This document shows positions 48,309 to 58,610 of a stretch of 64,000 nt of DNA, piece after piece (position 1 is the first letter of the stretch; the number at the start of each line of letters is the position of its first letter). Below the pieces are notes generated by a model. That model ran no database searches and was not told the origin of the DNA. It was given only the letters and a program-made list of their open reading frames with translations. This DNA is from Nymphaea colorata. Taxonomy: Eukaryota > Streptophyta > Magnoliopsida > Nymphaeales > Nymphaeaceae. The stretch covers positions 3,109,503-3,173,502 of the forward strand of contig NC_045143.1 of NCBI RefSeq assembly GCF_008831285.2, read 5' to 3'. A program made the translations under genes and the position numbers.

Positions 48309-48323
48309 CGTGGTAAGAAGAGA

Positions 48324-49309
48324 TCACTGAGCCATAAGCTTATCATACTCTCCCTTACTCATAGTCACTGTAGAGTTCTCACAATTCATCGAGGAAGGAG
48401 TCTCTCCAAGTGGTGTAGTAGCTAGGGCAGACCCTACAGGAATCTGAGAAGAGAAGGTCCCTCTGCCCCCTGAAGTACTAGATCCCCTACGATGGGAAGT
48501 AGAAGCCGGTCTACCATGTTTGTCCCAACATCTATCTTCCAAATGTCCTAATTTTCCACAGAATGTACATTGAAATCTTCCTCTACCCCCTACACCACGA
48601 CCTGAGCCTCTTCCCCTCGTGGCTTGTCCACGCCCTCCAGACACAGCTAAGGCTGTAGAAGGAGACTCACTCTGGGGCTGAGAGAGAGATACAACCAATC
48701 TATTGAGTCTATTATATGCCTCAGCAAGATCTGGAATTTTTGCTCCAGTAACCATCTGAACTTTTGCTACCTCATACTTAGGGGACAAACCAGCCAAAAA
48801 CTTAGCCACCATAGTCTGCTCAAAATGCGTCTTGTAACATGCCTGGCATGGAGGTCGAAGAGCCTTCAATCGTTCATACGCAGCTTAACTGAAGCAAAGT
48901 ATTGAGATAGTTCCGATTCACCTTGCTGCAGTTTGGGTAACTCTTCCTCAAGTTGTAAAATTTTTGAGACATTTTTGTCATGAGAATAAGTTTGTCTCAA
49001 GAACGTCCACATATGTTTGGCAATCGTATAGTAGGCAAGAGTAGGAGCTATATCCATTTGCACACTGTTCATGATCCAGGACATAACAATACTATTAACT
49101 TCTTTCCATGTGGTATATTTCCCAGTTTTAATACTCGGTTCATCTTCTTCAATGATGTGGTCTTTCCGATGTCCTACTACAAACATCATAAACATTCGTG
49201 ACCATATTTCATAGTTGTGACCATCTAATTTCACAGTAGAACCATAGAAGAAAGGATTCCCAACCACTTTGTATTCAGTATGAGACTCAATCCTAGGACT
49301 GTCTCCCAT
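48324..49309 (-). pseudogene. Inner copia gag, frameshifted
   Basis: The N-terminal half (from ATG at 49307-49309) has the copia gag pattern LDGHNYEIWSRMFMMFVVG and ILQLEEELPKLQQGESELSQ. It stops at RMND, and the second half resumes in another frame (KALRPPCQACYKTHFEQTMV) down to a CCHC zinc knuckle (CTFCGKLGHLEDRCW). A TGA at 48324-48326 separates it from the in-frame protease. Confidence 0.85.
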
Positions 49310-49897
49310 ATTAGACTACTGTCCAAGCTCTATTGTAACACCCACAAAAAAAAAACAGCCAACACTAATATGCAGCAGGGCAGAACTAGTATAACAGCTG
49401 GAAGATACTATGCCTTACGCAGACAACACTAATATATGCAGCAGGAAGAGACTATAACGTACGTAGATTCCAGCACTGGTATATGCAGCAGGAAGAGACT
49501 ATAATGTACGTAGATGATAAGGAGTTTTCTGCGATAAAAAAAATAAACCTCTATAACATCTAGGGCAGATCCACGATTGACAGAAAACTGGTCATCGCAC
49601 ATAACTTTCCATGATCTGTTTACACCCACAATTAATTCATGACAGATTTAGCAGACCTTCCATCCCCATTCACGACAGATTGAAAAAAAAACGCCAGATT
49701 TCAACAAGCAATGGCCAGCGACAACGAAGAGACATTCTGTGACTTGAAGAAAACACCTACTACATCCATCAGACACAAGGAGACACCTACTTCTTGCCCT
49801 CAAAACTCTCCACGAGAACAGAAGAAGAGGAAGAGGAAGATGATCACAATGAGAAAAGGTTCATGACGAGAGATAGGTTTCAGTCCCAAGAAAGGTT

Positions 49898-49910
49898 GGG
49901 CTTTGATACC
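49898..49910 (-). other. Primer binding site of inner copia element
   Basis: The minus strand reads GGTATCAAAGCCC one base inside the 5' LTR, close to the initiator-Met tRNA complement (TGGTATCAGAGC) used by plant copia elements. Confidence 0.8.
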
Positions 49911-49911
49911 T

Positions 49912-50130
49912 TGTTGCGTGCAGCCAAGGGAGAGAAGAGAAGAGAACGAGAGAAAGAGAGAGGGAGAACTTTTTCGTATTCTCTAATATGCTCTAATCTC
50001 ACGTTAAATGAGAATAGGGTAAAATAACAAATTACAAAAGAAGTCCACAACTAGAACACTAATTTGTAAAGAGTTGTTCCTAAACTTTTAAATATTCAAA
50101 AAGACCACTTAACACAAATATTATTCAACA
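49912..50130 (-). repeat. 5' LTR of inner copia element
   Basis: 219 bp, TGTTGCGTGCAGCC to TTATTCAACA on the plus strand, so TG...CA on both strands. Confidence 0.93.
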
Positions 50131-50135
50131 AAAGG

Positions 50136-51360
50136 AATGATGAGTCATAAGACAAGCTCTATGTTTAGGAGAAAAAGACTCATATGAAATGAATCTTTGA
50201 AGAGGCCTAATGTGTCTTTGGGACCTCCTAGGATTGGCGTGATCATTTTCTTGTGTCGCATGATCTCTTATCCTATAACTACAATGTCTCTTGGAGGATT
50301 GATATTAGTAGGACTATCTTCTATAACTTCTTCCACTTGTTCCTCATTATCAGAATTATCATCATAATCCGTCCACAGAAAAACATAATCTTCTAGTTGC
50401 TTGGGCTCATTTTTAAAGCCATCTTCATTTTCAAAAAAGATAGCATTTATAGTAACATATACTTTATCTCATTCCAAATCATAAGATTTATAGCCCTTTT
50501 GTGTTTCTGAATACCCAATAAACACACAATTAATAGCTCTGGAAGAAAGCTTATCACCTTTGTTACTTAACACAAAGCATTTGCAACCAAAAACCTTAAG
50601 TCTATCGTAATTAGGTTTTACATTGTGTAATTTTTTAAATTGAGAAATATATTTCAAATGTTTGGTGGGCATTCTATTAATCAAATAGGTTGATGTCAAA
50701 ACAGCCTCAGCCCAAAAGTTTTTAGGAACATTTTTGGATAAAAAAAAATGCTCTTACGGTTTCAATAATGTGCCTATGTTTTCTTTCAGCGACTCCGTTT
50801 TGTTGTGGAGTGTTTGGGCAAGATTTTTGATGTATAATGTCTTTTATCTTTTGAAAATTATTGAAATTCATTTGACATAAATTCTCTTCCCGAATCACTT
50901 CTAAAGATTTTCATATTGAAGTCAAATTGGGTTTTGATCATGTTATAGAAATTCTTGAAGTTTGCAATCTAATTTGTGTTTGAGAAAATAAACCCAAGTA
51001 TGTCTAGAATAATCATGAATAAAGATCACATATACAATAATCCTCCTTTTGACATAATAGGAACGGGTACCCACACATCCAAATGCACCATATCAAAAGG
51101 CATTTGGGTAACAAATTTTCTATTATCAAAAGGTAAGGCTTTCATTTTTGCCTTCATACAATCATTACAAAAAAAGTTCTTTTGACAATACTTTTCCAAG
51201 AAGGGAAGATGAGACATCTTTTCTATATTTAAATGTCCAAGCCTTTGGTGCCAAGTTTGAATGTCACTCTTTGATGATATTGCATGAAGGTCATGAAAGG
51301 TCCAAAAAATCTATGTAATAGAGATCATTTGTTCTAAAACCTTTCTCAATCGTCTTTCCT
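50136..51360 (-). pseudogene. Outer copia integrase, broken
   Basis: Recognised pieces are the zinc-binding side (FCNDCMKAKMKALPF, MVHLDVWVPV; 51026-51217) and the C-terminal side (STYLINRMPTKHLK, VFGCKCFVLSNKGDKLSSRA, CVFIGYSETQKGYKSYD; 50469-50699). The core between them is frameshifted. The linker towards the RT runs to the insertion at 50130. Confidence 0.8.
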
Positions 51361-51364
51361 GGTC

Positions 51365-51490
51365 ATAACCTCATAAAAGCTGACCGACGTTTGATTTGCT
51401 AGCCATAACCTCATAAAGCTGAACGATGTTTGGGTGTCTCACCAATCTCATTACAAATGTCTCTCGTTTGATCTGGTCCAGCCCGTTTAG
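51365..51490 (-). pseudogene. CIPK-type protein kinase fragment
   Basis: The minus-strand frame contains [31 protein letters not shown], the segment around kinase subdomains III-V of plant CBL-interacting kinases. Only about 37 residues remain, and the fragment ends in a tandem repeat: GTCAGCTTTTATGAGG / TTCAGCTTTATGAGG copies at 51365-51394 and 51402-51430. It abuts the broken end of the outer copia element. Confidence 0.75.
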
Positions 51491-51539
51491 ATTAAAAAAA
51501 TAATTTTTTTTAAATTTTGTTTGTTTTAATAATATATAT

Positions 51540-52030
51540 TTATGCATAAATACAGGAAATACACAGAACAATAAATGGCGAGTAGAAGAAATACAAGTTT
51601 CCTCAAACGACGAATGCGGATCTAAAAATTCTCAAGCAACAAGACGAGATCTTGTGGAATTGCCACACATGAAATTGAGATGAATTTTGCAAGGAAACAT
51701 CCCACTTGATTCTCCAAAGAAATGAACAAAACATACTCAGCATCATTCCTTCAAAGTAGCTGCCCCACTGAACAACGAAAGGCATCGTTCCAAATTAGGG
51801 TAACCAAACATGGAAACGGTAGGAAAACCAGGGTACAATCGCAAAACAAACAAACAGAAGCACGAAGCACAAAATAAAAAAGAGAGACAATAAAACTAAA
51901 AAAATCCTCACAGAAAAAAAATTTAACTTAGCGTCTGGGGAAACGGATCTTGAAATAAAACTTTCAAAAACCTGACCTACCATTACAAAACAGAGAAAGA
52001 AGAAAGCAACAGCAAATGCATGAAACACAA
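51540..52030 (-). repeat. Leader-intron-like repeat, copy 1
   Basis: About 490 bp nearly identical to 59690-60180 and, inverted, to 61868-62282. Read on the minus strand it is T-rich like a plant intron (CTTTCTTCTTTCTCTGTTTTG, TTGGTTACCCTAATTTGG). It precedes a CIPK fragment as copy 2 does, suggesting it came from the 5' leader intron of that gene. Confidence 0.8.
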
Positions 52031-52139
52031 CTTGCTCTTTGATTTCAAGATTCATGGTTGTAAAATCCACGTTTGCTAAAACAATGGATTTTTCACTGAT
52101 CCAGTCTGAAATTTGAAACCGAAGACTATCAAACAACCT

Positions 52140-52560
52140 TAAGAGATTGAGAGGAAAAGAGGCATGATTTTACCTTGTCAAATATGATTCTATTTGTATT
52201 TTTTTCTATTAAAAATATTATTATTAGGTTATTATTTAGCTAATATAAATTATCGGTATTATCTAGAGTGTGTATTATCATCATTCAAAAAAATTTTGTC
52301 AAAACCTGGATATTAGCAAAATCCGATTTTAATAGCAGAAAAATATGTATATAATTTTAGGGAAATCAAAACCTACTTTTGACCACACCTCCTTTGCCAG
52401 TTTCAATATTCATTCCTTGCGGTCTGCGGTCTTCACCTGTTCCGAAAGCTTGTTCTTCATATGTGGTAAAAGCAGATATTCTGTTTTTATGAAAAGTCTG
52501 GTACTTGGTTTGAGTAAGTTATTAAAAAAAAAATCACTTGGGTGGACTGTCGGTGTCAAA
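52140..52560. other. Intergenic, nothing recognised
   Basis: AT-rich, no features, up to the hAT target site GTGTCAAA. Confidence 0.5.
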
Positions 52561-53375
52561 TAAGCCTGAGCACCGGGCCTAGAATTTTCTTTAATGGGCC
52601 AGATTTTGTCGGGCCCAGGCCTCATCTTGTGATTGTCAACGGCCCGACAAGCCCGATACCTTTTTTTTTTTTTAATTTAATTTATGTTTTGTTAATTTAT
52701 GTTAGGGTTCATTCTCCTCGACTCCTCTCCCCAACTTCACAGCCCGATGTTGTTAGGGTTCATTCTCCTCCCCCCAACTTCGACAGCTCAGCTATGCTTC
52801 ATCGTCCCCGATTGGTGATTCCCCATCGACGAACGCCTCCTCCAGTCCTCCCCCGTCGCGGCATCAGCTGTCGTCCGTCGTTCTTCTCTAGTCCTCTGCC
52901 TGCATCTGTGAGTCTGCGCTGTGACTGCCTCCCCACTCCAGTCCTCCCCGTGTCGTTGCCCATCAGCTCTACAACTACTGACTACCACCGTGTTGTCCAC
53001 CGCAACGCCATCACCACCGCTGTTGTCAAGCGGATCAGTTCGCTCTGTTGAAGGTTGGTTTTTCAACTGCATGATCCTGTTCCAATGACGGCAGATCTAT
53101 CTCTCTCTCTTGTTGTCACTCACAGAGTGTATATCAATGGAGAAAAAGGTGTGGCCGGGTCCGAAAAAGCCCGGCCCGCCCCAGCCCGCTTGGCCCGCTA
53201 ATAATCGGGCCGGGCCGGGCCTCGGGCATAAACAGAGGCCCGATATTACATCGGCCCGGCCCGGCCCGTTTAGAAACGGGTCGGGCCTCGGGCTGGCCCG
53301 TTTATAATGGCGAGCTTTGATTTTTACATTTTTATCGGGCAGGGCCGGTCTGGCCCGGCCAGATGCCCAGCCTTA
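52561..53375. mobile_element. Non-autonomous hAT-type element, 815 bp, GC-rich ends
   Basis: Perfect 8-bp target duplication GTGTCAAA (52553-52560 and 53376-53383). Ends TAAGCCTGAGCACC and, inverted, TAAGGCTGGGCATC form an imperfect TIR. Both subterminal regions are packed with GGCCCGG / CCGGGCC words (52590-52655 and 53150-53360). The middle (52700-53040) is an unrelated C-rich segment with an internal repeat (GTTAGGGTTCATTCTCCTC twice), perhaps captured DNA. The 169-codon plus frame has no domain. Confidence 0.85.
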
Positions 53376-53383
53376 GTGTCAAA

Positions 53384-54530
53384 AGGTCATGCCTATGCCT
53401 ACAACACCAAGAGGGCCGAGGAGGATGACAAACGTAACAGAGATGCCATGGACTTTGAGCAACCAACCAGGAAGGGTCAGGAAGAAGATGTAGCTAACCG
53501 GGACGCCGACATATTTGACCTTAGTCAAACGACTAGTTGGAGGATAAGACGCCTCAACATTAAGAGCGTCCCCGAAACGGCCGGAAAATCCGCGCGAAAT
53601 GAACATGCAAGAAATTGATATTTTTCGCTATGAAACAGGAAAGAAAAAGCAACAAAGATGCAAAAATCTTTCATTTATTGAAGCTGAGATATTTCAGAAT
53701 GATGAAGAACAAAGGAAGTTATGATCGAATATCCAAAAAAAGAAATTGAAAATCGAACGGGAAAAGCCTTTTCACTTCGTCAAAACTCCACCTTTTACCA
53801 GGGCTCATCCATGCTAATCATCGTCCATGTCAACCACCCAAAACACCCCGAAACGGAAAAACATGGTGCCTACAACGGCGAGAATGAGACGATCGGGCGA
53901 GTATCGCACAATACACGCCACCCGACCGCTCCTTTGCCAGCAACCAGACAAAGACCAGCTCGATCACCTCGTTCCCACTCTAACCCACAACTCGAAGAGC
54001 CTTCCAGAGAAACCGCTTCGAGCACGTGGTTCCTGGAGGTTCTGGAGCAACAATGTTTCTCCAGAGAGAGAGAGTTTAAAATAGTGGCAGGAGACTTTAA
54101 GGTTCTTTATGTGTTTTTTTTCTCTCGGTCCCTTTTGCTTTTTTTTTTTCTTTTTTTCCACCGTCTAAAAATTTCCCATCTCTAGGAGGACGGCCATGAA
54201 CGGCCCGGATTTCGTCATTTGCTCAAAACTTGTCGAAGTCTTACGGTTGTACCATTGTACGTGATTTCACCATTGCATGCACTAAACATTGTCAATTTAG
54301 ATGTATTTGGTTCGGATCTTTCAGATTGCGCTTAATCGGATATCCAGATTCAAGACTGGTGTCAACTGTCGAGTGATAAGGACATAAAGTTAAATGGACA
54401 ACAGGGGGCACTGGAACTTAGACCTGAACATGTTTAAAACCTTAGGGTATTTGTTTTTTAAATGTGAATAAATAATTTTACAATGTTTATCACATTCTAT
54501 GTGTAACCTCATAGCACACAGAACCCTAGG
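53384..54530. other. Unassigned; possible old exon-like sequence
   Basis: Frames of 103 and 154 codons (plus strand) show no recognised family. The sequence is moderately GC-rich. No reliable gene model. Confidence 0.35.
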
Positions 54531-54705
54531 CTACGTTTGATGGCCAAGAAAAACACTGTAGATTGAGTGGTTTTTTTCAATTTCATACGGCTTCAACCGG
54601 TGTCATCAAACGCAGGAAAAAAATCCGCACAAAAAAGGCTTGATCGGGGTAAATTTTCCCTGGAAAAAAGTCGAACCTGGAGGGGTCCGACTTTTTTCCA
54701 AGGAT
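54531..54705. mobile_element. Probable small MITE with strong hairpin
   Basis: CTACGTTTGATGGCC (54532) faces TGTCATCAAACGCAGG (54601), and 54661-54703 folds into a hairpin (TGGAAAAAAGTCG with CGACTTTTTTCCA). The ends and hairpin resemble the element at 4174-4371. Confidence 0.4.
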
Positions 54706-55690
54706 TTTTTTTTGCCTGTTACCTTCATTCTTCGCATCCTTTCTCTTATTTGTCGCCACTGCCTCTTCCTCCTCTGATCGACCAAGTTTGGTTCAGCTCG
54801 CGGCAGCATCTCCTTCACTCTCTTGTTCAAGTATGGGATGTAGACCCTCTTTCGCTCTCTCTCTCTCTCTACCTCCCATTCCCTCTTGCTCCTTGTCTCT
54901 CTCTATCTCTGTCCATCTTGCCCCAACCTGCCCCGCTGCTGATTGAAAAAGAGAACCGGTGGTTCTGCGTTCCCCATAAAGCTCCATTGGTGTGGTGGGC
55001 ATCAAAGCATGATTTTGAGTGTTAACACGATTATCCTCATCTTCATCAATGTAATCTGGGCATATCAAAGATGCCCTAATCGAGTCCTCGACATTGAATC
55101 CCTGCGCCGACATGGATATCTCCTTCTCCACCACCACAGCTGAATGTTGCCTCCATCCATTGTCGTGGTTAGAAGTTCCTCTTCGTCATCGTGCTCTCCA
55201 CCACCACTGCCGCTCTGCCTCCATCCATCGCCGTGGTTGATTTAGAAGTTGTTGAGGTACCCCAACGTCTCTCTCCCTATTCTGCGTTCTTCCTTTTCCT
55301 AATCCCATCTTCTTTTCATACCCTTTTTGACATAGAAGGTTTGCTCTCTAATTTCATCGCCTTTTGTTTGAGTGACGGATTCATTTCTGAGTGAATTTTT
55401 CTCACATTTTTTCATGTTGTTCATGGTGGTGGAATCTGAAAAGTTAGGGTTGGGGTTAGGGTTTTAGGAACTATTGCTTTGTTGTCTTTTAATAGTTGAA
55501 ATTAGAGAGCAAACCTTCTATGTTTTTGTTATTTTCCCTCTTTTCATGTTGTTGGTAGTTGTTTTTTTAACTGGCTAGGAAAAATCTTGGCATATTCTGG
55601 TGTTTGTAGTTACACATATCATGAGCGAACATGTAATTCTGATGAACTTGTAATTCAGAACTGGTTTATCCTTGCTAAAGTAGCTCCACA
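54706..55690. other. Unassigned, TC-rich then AT-rich
   Basis: 54830-54910 is CT-repeat rich. 55124-55250 is an imperfect ~60-bp tandem repeat (CTCCACCACCAC ... GCCTCCATCCAT). 55442-55470 holds a few telomere-like GGGTTAGGGTT units. A 114-codon minus-strand frame at 54793-55137 looks partly coding but could not be assigned. Confidence 0.4.
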
Positions 55691-56790
55691 CTGTTTAGAG
55701 GAATGTAGTTTATGACCATTCTTGCTTTTCCTCTCTTGATCTCGGCATGGTTTCTAACTATGAAGCTTGCGCTTGCATAGTGAGATTCGGATTTCCGAAT
55801 AAGGCCTTTTTCTTTTAGGTCCTATATTTGAGCTAGTATCTCTTTTCTGTCTAGTTCAGAACCTACGGTGGGTCTGCTTTGTACCGGAATATTGTGCACA
55901 GTTGGTATATGTGCTGTGGGGGAGTCCTTGGCCCAAAACTGTAAAGGATGCTCCACGCAACAAGATTTTAATTTCTCTACCACTTGTTTGAACTCTGGTA
56001 GACAATCTATTCTTTGTCCTGGTAGCAGGTTTATAGCCTTAATGGCTTTGATCCTTTCTACTTCTTCCTCGAATTCGAACTCTTGCTTCATAATTTGAAG
56101 CAAAGTCATGTTGTGTTTTCTGTCCTCTTTCTTTCCTTTTTTATTCTGCATTCTTTTGAAAGAGGCGGACAACCTTGGAACAACTTGTTGTTCCTTTCCT
56201 ATTCTAAACACAATGCAGTCTTTGCAAATTGTATAGGGTCCTATTTCATCCAAAGTAATCGACCCTAACCCAATATCATGTCCGGCGTCATCAATCTGTA
56301 CAAAATTTGTACTGATCGTTTTTTCCTCTATTTTTACCTGGACATTTAAAGCAAAATTGTGAAGCCTTCTTTCACCATTCATGGTTTCGACTCTGGTTCC
56401 TTCTGGATAATATAGCCAGTTGCTAATTATCTTTTTTTTGCAAAAATTCATGTTGACACCAGTGTCTATGAAAGCTTGTCCTTTTTTCCATTTCCCGTTT
56501 TTATCCGCAGCTATTTGGACTGGGATGATTATGGAAATGTCAGATAAAGACATCTTCTTAATCTGTTTGATCTCAGAATTTTTGAGGCTATTTTTTGGTG
56601 TAAAATCCCAAAAATTAATTGGAATTGTACCTTTGTCCAGTAGAGCCCTTGCGACCTTCTCTGAGACCGCCCATTTCTCTTGTTGTTTTGGGGCTATAGG
56701 TACTTCATGGTCGGAATAAATTCCTCTTTCAATGTCTGACCCTGATTCGAAGGTTGAGTTATCCGAGTTTCTGCTGTTATCTTAGATAAT
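55690..56790 (-). pseudogene. Caulimovirid polymerase frame (protease and start of RT), broken
   Basis: The frame is open from about 56790, upstream of the first ATG (56551-56553), to a stop at 55822. It contains an aspartic protease motif (D-T-G within AFIDTGVNMNF) and the linker into reverse transcriptase. In the same frame beyond the stop, early RT signatures (FIVRNHAEIKRGKARMVINY) continue to about 55700, where a second stop and unrelated DNA follow. No RT active site or RNase H is present. Confidence 0.72.
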
Positions 56791-57906
56791 CTCATAAGGA
56801 CTGGTGGTGGCAAAATTATTGCAGAACTCGCTTTTACATTCGAACTCGTCTGATTCAGATTCTGATTCTGTAATCAGTACTTCTTTGCCCTTTTTGCCTA
56901 CCATGCAGATGTGTCCACCGGCTTCTGATGATGATTCTGTAATTATGCTTATGACTTCATCATCTTCTTCTTCTTCTTCATCAGCCAAATAAAACACATT
57001 TCTATTTTTGAGGCATTCCTCAAACTCTATTTCGTTTTCTATCAGGTCCCAATCTTGTTCAATCTCTGGGACTTCGAACATCATCTTAATTTGACGCGGA
57101 GCTCTATTTGGGCATTTGTTGGCATAATGCCCTTTTTTGTGACATGCAAAACACCTCTCATCTTTTTTATTGTCACTGCTTCTCCTTCGTCGAAAAAATC
57201 TGTAAGGCTTGAATGGCCGCCTTGATTTGGTTCGTCTGAACCCTTGGAATCTTGGTTTGAACTTCTTTGGCAAATTGTGTTCTTCTGCCCCATCAATCTG
57301 GCCACAAATATTTTTGCCAACTTTTGGCAATTCATGGTTTGCCTTGAGTCGGTAACAGAGTTTTTTGATCTCTTGCCGAACCACTTGTTGGAGATCGACT
57401 AAATTCAGATTTTCAACCAAGATGTTGCGATGTGATAACTCATCAAGGACAATATTACCCAGTGATTCTGGTAATGAAGCAAGAAAAGACATACCGACTG
57501 TTGAGAGGGCATGAGCGCCTAGGTGATAGGCTTCGTTGAGATAGTCCTCTGCATATTGCTCGAATTGGCTTATGTCTTTCAGCTTTCTTTTGGTAAACAT
57601 CAGCCAATCTGATGATTGGTGTGCTAGAAGGTTGGGCTGGAACTCGAGAATGATGCGGTTGCCCAAAACTGCTAAATCATCATTCATAATTTCACCTTTC
57701 TCAGCATCTGGCAAGAATTTCCACCAATTAGCTACTCGTCCTGAAAATGTAAACGGTAAGATTCTCCATGCTTGATCTGGAGATAACTGTTTTTGTGATA
57801 CCACCATGTGCAGATGTTGTGCCCATAATCTGATAACTTCGGCTACCTTCGTGGTTGGGCATGTATCAATGTTCAGAATTGGGATTTCTGAACCCAGGGA
57901 AATCAC
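56782..57906 (-). pseudogene. Caulimovirid coat-protein-like frame
   Basis: About 374 codons remain open. The start shown is a GTG; the frame has lost its true N-terminus or lies downstream of it. A gag/CP-like core (aromatic FSGRVANWWKFLP) is followed by a very basic stretch, a CCHC knuckle (pattern C-x2-C-x4-H-x4-C, near residue 258) and an acidic tail rich in Glu/Asp. This order is typical of plant pararetrovirus coat proteins, which package the viral DNA. It overlaps the start of the polymerase frame. Confidence 0.72.
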
Positions 57907-58019
57907 ATGTTTCTTAACCTCGAGTGGTTTGTTATGACGCTGATTCTTCTCAATCTGAAATCTGTATGGACGTATGTTCCTTGAAATGTCTGTTTCAGAT
58001 GTAGTTAGTTTCTTTCTTT

Positions 58020-58385
58020 CTCTAGGGTCCTATCTACTTAGGAAAATTAGAAAATGAAGAGAAATGTGTCCATCTTGCAGTGGTTATTATGTTAACCATG
58101 TTATGTGGATGCCCCATTAATAATGCATTAATAATGCTAGTGTATTCACATGCAAATGAAGGAGAACAAAAAAAAAACACATCTTCCAACGGTCATCTAA
58201 AAGGTCTCTCCTTCATTTTACCCTCCGCATCAAACACAGTTAATTTTACTCTGCAAAAAACTTCCCTGCAATCAAACAGGGCATCAAATCGGAAGAGGGT
58301 AAAATTTCATCGTGTATTTTTTTCCAAAAATCTTTTCCATGGTAAATTTACCACGTTAAATTCTTCTCTGCAATCAAACAGGGCC
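58020..58385. mobile_element. MITE-like sequence with CTGCAATCAAACAGGGC repeats
   Basis: Two direct copies of CTGCAATCAAACAGGGC (58266-58282 and 58368-58384) and paired GGTAAAATTT/AAATTTACC words suggest overlapping ends of Tourist-like MITEs. The right end joins the broken CIPK exon. Confidence 0.45.
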
Positions 58386-58610
58386 CTAAAGTCTCCGTTT
58401 GGGTGTCTCACCAATCTCGTTACATATATCTCTCGTTTGATCTGGTCCATCATCCCCACCCTCATGACCTTCTCTTTTATCAATCATTTTTACAGCAACA
58501 CTCTGCCCTGTCCTCATATTCCTAGCAATGAACACCTTAGCAAAGGTGGCCTCACCCAATAATCGGTTTAACTCAAACGTTTGCATCAATATCCTTCCCT
58601 TATTATCCAT
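58386..58610 (-). pseudogene. CIPK-type kinase first exon, frameshifted and truncated
   Basis: From an ATG at 58608-58610 the frame reads MDNKGRILMQTFELNRLLGE, then ATFAKVFIARNMRTGQSVAV, KMIDK. This is the N-terminus of a CBL-interacting protein kinase: glycine loop (second Gly changed to Ala) and the catalytic Lys. After KMIDK a frameshift moves the continuation (MMDQIKREIYVTRLVRHPN) to another frame, and at HPN the sequence runs into a MITE-like segment. CIPKs phosphorylate transporters under calcium-sensor CBL control; this copy is dead. It overlaps in content with the fragment at 51365-51490. Confidence 0.82.

Larger units (their letters stand above)
44851..50130 (-). mobile_element. Inner Ty1/copia retrotransposon, complete structure, 5.28 kb
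   Basis: Has two LTRs (44851-45089 and 49912-50130), a 5-bp target duplication AAAGG (44846-44850 and 50131-50135), a tRNA-iMet-type primer site and a polypurine tract. It also has an ordered gag, protease, integrase, RT and RNase H on the minus strand. All coding parts carry frameshifts or stops, so it is non-autonomous now. By eye the LTRs differ at about ten positions over roughly 165 aligned bases outside the GA tract, so the insertion is old but younger than the outer element. A 600-bp leader separates the primer site and gag. Confidence 0.93.
42560..51360 (-). mobile_element. Outer Ty1/copia retrotransposon, decayed, split by a second element
   Basis: Minus-strand copia remnant. From right to left: integrase (51360-50136), insertion of another element (44851-50130), reverse transcriptase (44850-44052), RNase H (44051-43482), polypurine tract and one LTR (to about 42560). 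Gag, protease and the second LTR are missing; the right end breaks off near 51360 beside a CIPK fragment. The left limit is approximate. Confidence 0.85.
55690..58010 (-). mobile_element. Endogenous pararetrovirus (caulimovirid) fragment
   Basis: Minus-strand order is coat protein with zinc knuckle, then aspartic protease, then the beginning of reverse transcriptase, the arrangement of Caulimoviridae. There is no LTR at either side. The movement-protein side (right) and most of RT/RNase H (left) are missing. An in-frame stop separates protease and RT, and another follows within RT, so it is a dead integrated copy. Genus cannot be told. Confidence 0.75.

Noticed and set aside
53721-54185. 154-codon plus-strand frame as a gene
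   Set aside because: No domain or splice support; the end is a Phe run from a T-rich tract.
55442-55470. Telomere-like GGGTTAGGG units as a telomere or centromere marker
   Set aside because: Only about three imperfect units; too short to mean more than chance or a common plant promoter telo-box.
55690-58010. Reading the viral fragment as a Ty3/gypsy retrotransposon
   Set aside because: No LTRs, primer site or integrase were seen, and the basic region, knuckle and acidic tail order fits a caulimovirid coat protein better; not fully excluded.
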